DNA from: Marinomonas spartinae
GTDB lineage: Bacteria > Pseudomonadota > Gammaproteobacteria > Pseudomonadales > Marinomonadaceae
DNA length: 64,000 nucleotides
Reading direction: 5' to 3'
Assembly (NCBI RefSeq): GCF_016461715.1
Contig: NZ_JAEMUI010000006.1
Span: forward strand, 120,251-184,250
Of this stretch, positions 63,463-64,000 are shown piece by piece (position 1 is the first letter of the stretch; each line of letters starts with the position of its first letter). The position numbers and the translations under genes are program-made. The notes beneath the pieces were generated by a model. That model did not search any database, was not told where the DNA came from, and saw nothing but the letters and a program-made list of their open reading frames with translations.

Positions 63463-64000
63463 TTGATTTACGTTCCAAGAAACTATGAAAATGTATGTGA
63501 TATAATTGACTTTGACTATTTTAAAGTAGCGGAAAAAATCAAACCCAAAATGAGAAGTGGTATCAATCCATTACATTATTTGATGAATATACATCATGAA
63601 AATAATACTTTATCTGAGGTTTGGCCTGAGACTATGCACTTTAACTATTTGCTAGATGCTAAGGAGGCCAACTTTGATATTAATATTCTTGCTGGTCTAA
63701 TTGTTTTTAGTGAAAAAGCACATGATACATTATTCAAATTACTTTCTTTGTATGGTGAGTTTTTGAAAATTAATGTTGAAGGAGATTTAAAATACCTTTT
63801 CAATCCTCTTGTATTTGGTGAAGAAGATTTGATTTTAAGTGAAAGGGATTATTTTGATGGGCTTCCTGTTGGCTATAAAAGCATTGTTTTTAAAAGTGAT
63901 GATGTAGATAAAAAAGCTATTTTTAAGAGTAAGCTAGGAGGTGCGGAGTTTTATTGTAATGATGCATTTGTTAATGCCTACAACACTCACAGTTTAACCG
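63463..64000 (+). CDS. Probable immunity protein, partial (runs off the window)
   Basis: An open frame from a TTG at 63463 (AGGATGG just upstream, an in-frame stop two codons before) with no stop to the right edge, about 179 residues visible: IYVPRNYENVCDIIDFDYF, AGLIVFSEKAHDTLFKLL, LGGAEFYCNDAFVNAYN. The ILVSEKA-type and final LxGxEF-type segments recall DUF1629-like (Imm43/Imm11) immunity proteins. It starts 11 bases after the AHH toxin gene. Identity is moderately sure; the position strongly suggests immunity function. Confidence 0.6.
   Translation, partial: MIYVPRNYENVCDIIDFDYFKVAEKIKPKMRSGINPLHYLMNIHHENNTLSEVWPETMHFNYLLDAKEANFDINILAGLIVFSEKAHDTLFKLLSLYGEFLKINVEGDLKYLFNPLVFGEEDLILSERDYFDGLPVGYKSIVFKSDDVDKKAIFKSKLGGAEFYCNDAFVNAYNTHSLT

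Overview
The window looks like a chromosomal segment from a marine gammaproteobacterium of the Oceanospirillales, most likely Marinomonas or a close relative. This is an inference from moderate GC, protein character and gene order (purM next to a DUF2066 gene; gltA divergent from sdhCDAB-sucAB-lpd-sucCD). I cannot confirm the genus without a database search. No rRNA, tRNA or CRISPR array was seen.

Layout. 1-2.3 kb: start of purM, a DUF2066 protein and a small zinc-ribbon protein. 2.4-15.9 kb: a complete TCA block, with citrate synthase reading left and succinate dehydrogenase, 2-oxoglutarate dehydrogenase and succinyl-CoA ligase reading right; its E2 protein carries two lipoyl domains. 16-28 kb: carboxylate transport (an OFA-family MFS protein; a 2-hydroxycarboxylate symporter followed by its CitA/DcuS-type two-component pair), several small enzymes, and an MFS exporter preceded by a wrecked ArsR-type regulator gene. 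28-34.5 kb: soxBDAG-purU, oxidising sarcosine and recycling the one-carbon unit. 35-39.5 kb: a MarR regulator and hmgA-hpd-fahA for tyrosine/homogentisate breakdown, then D-lactate dehydrogenase. 41.7-46 kb: OsmC, a HigBA-like pair with a shortened toxin, GST, LysR and an M32 carboxypeptidase.

46-64 kb is accessory and rearranged. Two reductase/LysR gene pairs lie between three copies of the 3' end of the carboxypeptidase gene. A tandem array of 400-485 bp palindrome-rich repeats follows. Next come genes that look like integron cassettes (stop codons inside attC-like sites, no integrase), one of them encoding a protein shaped like the CBASS 2TM-beta effectors. RNase Z and TrkH follow, then a decayed rnz fragment split by a 139-bp MITE whose second copy lies at 16.3 kb. 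Near the end is a threonyl-tRNA synthetase paralogue without TGS/editing domains, preceded by what reads as a full leader-peptide attenuator: a 23-residue peptide with six Thr codons, a possible antiterminator and a strong terminator. The window closes with an M48 lipoprotein protease and an AHH-nuclease toxin with a partial downstream gene, probably its immunity protein.

The strongest discovery candidates are the threonine attenuator on the truncated ThrRS, the carboxypeptidase-end-bounded modules, the MITE family, and the cassette-like island.
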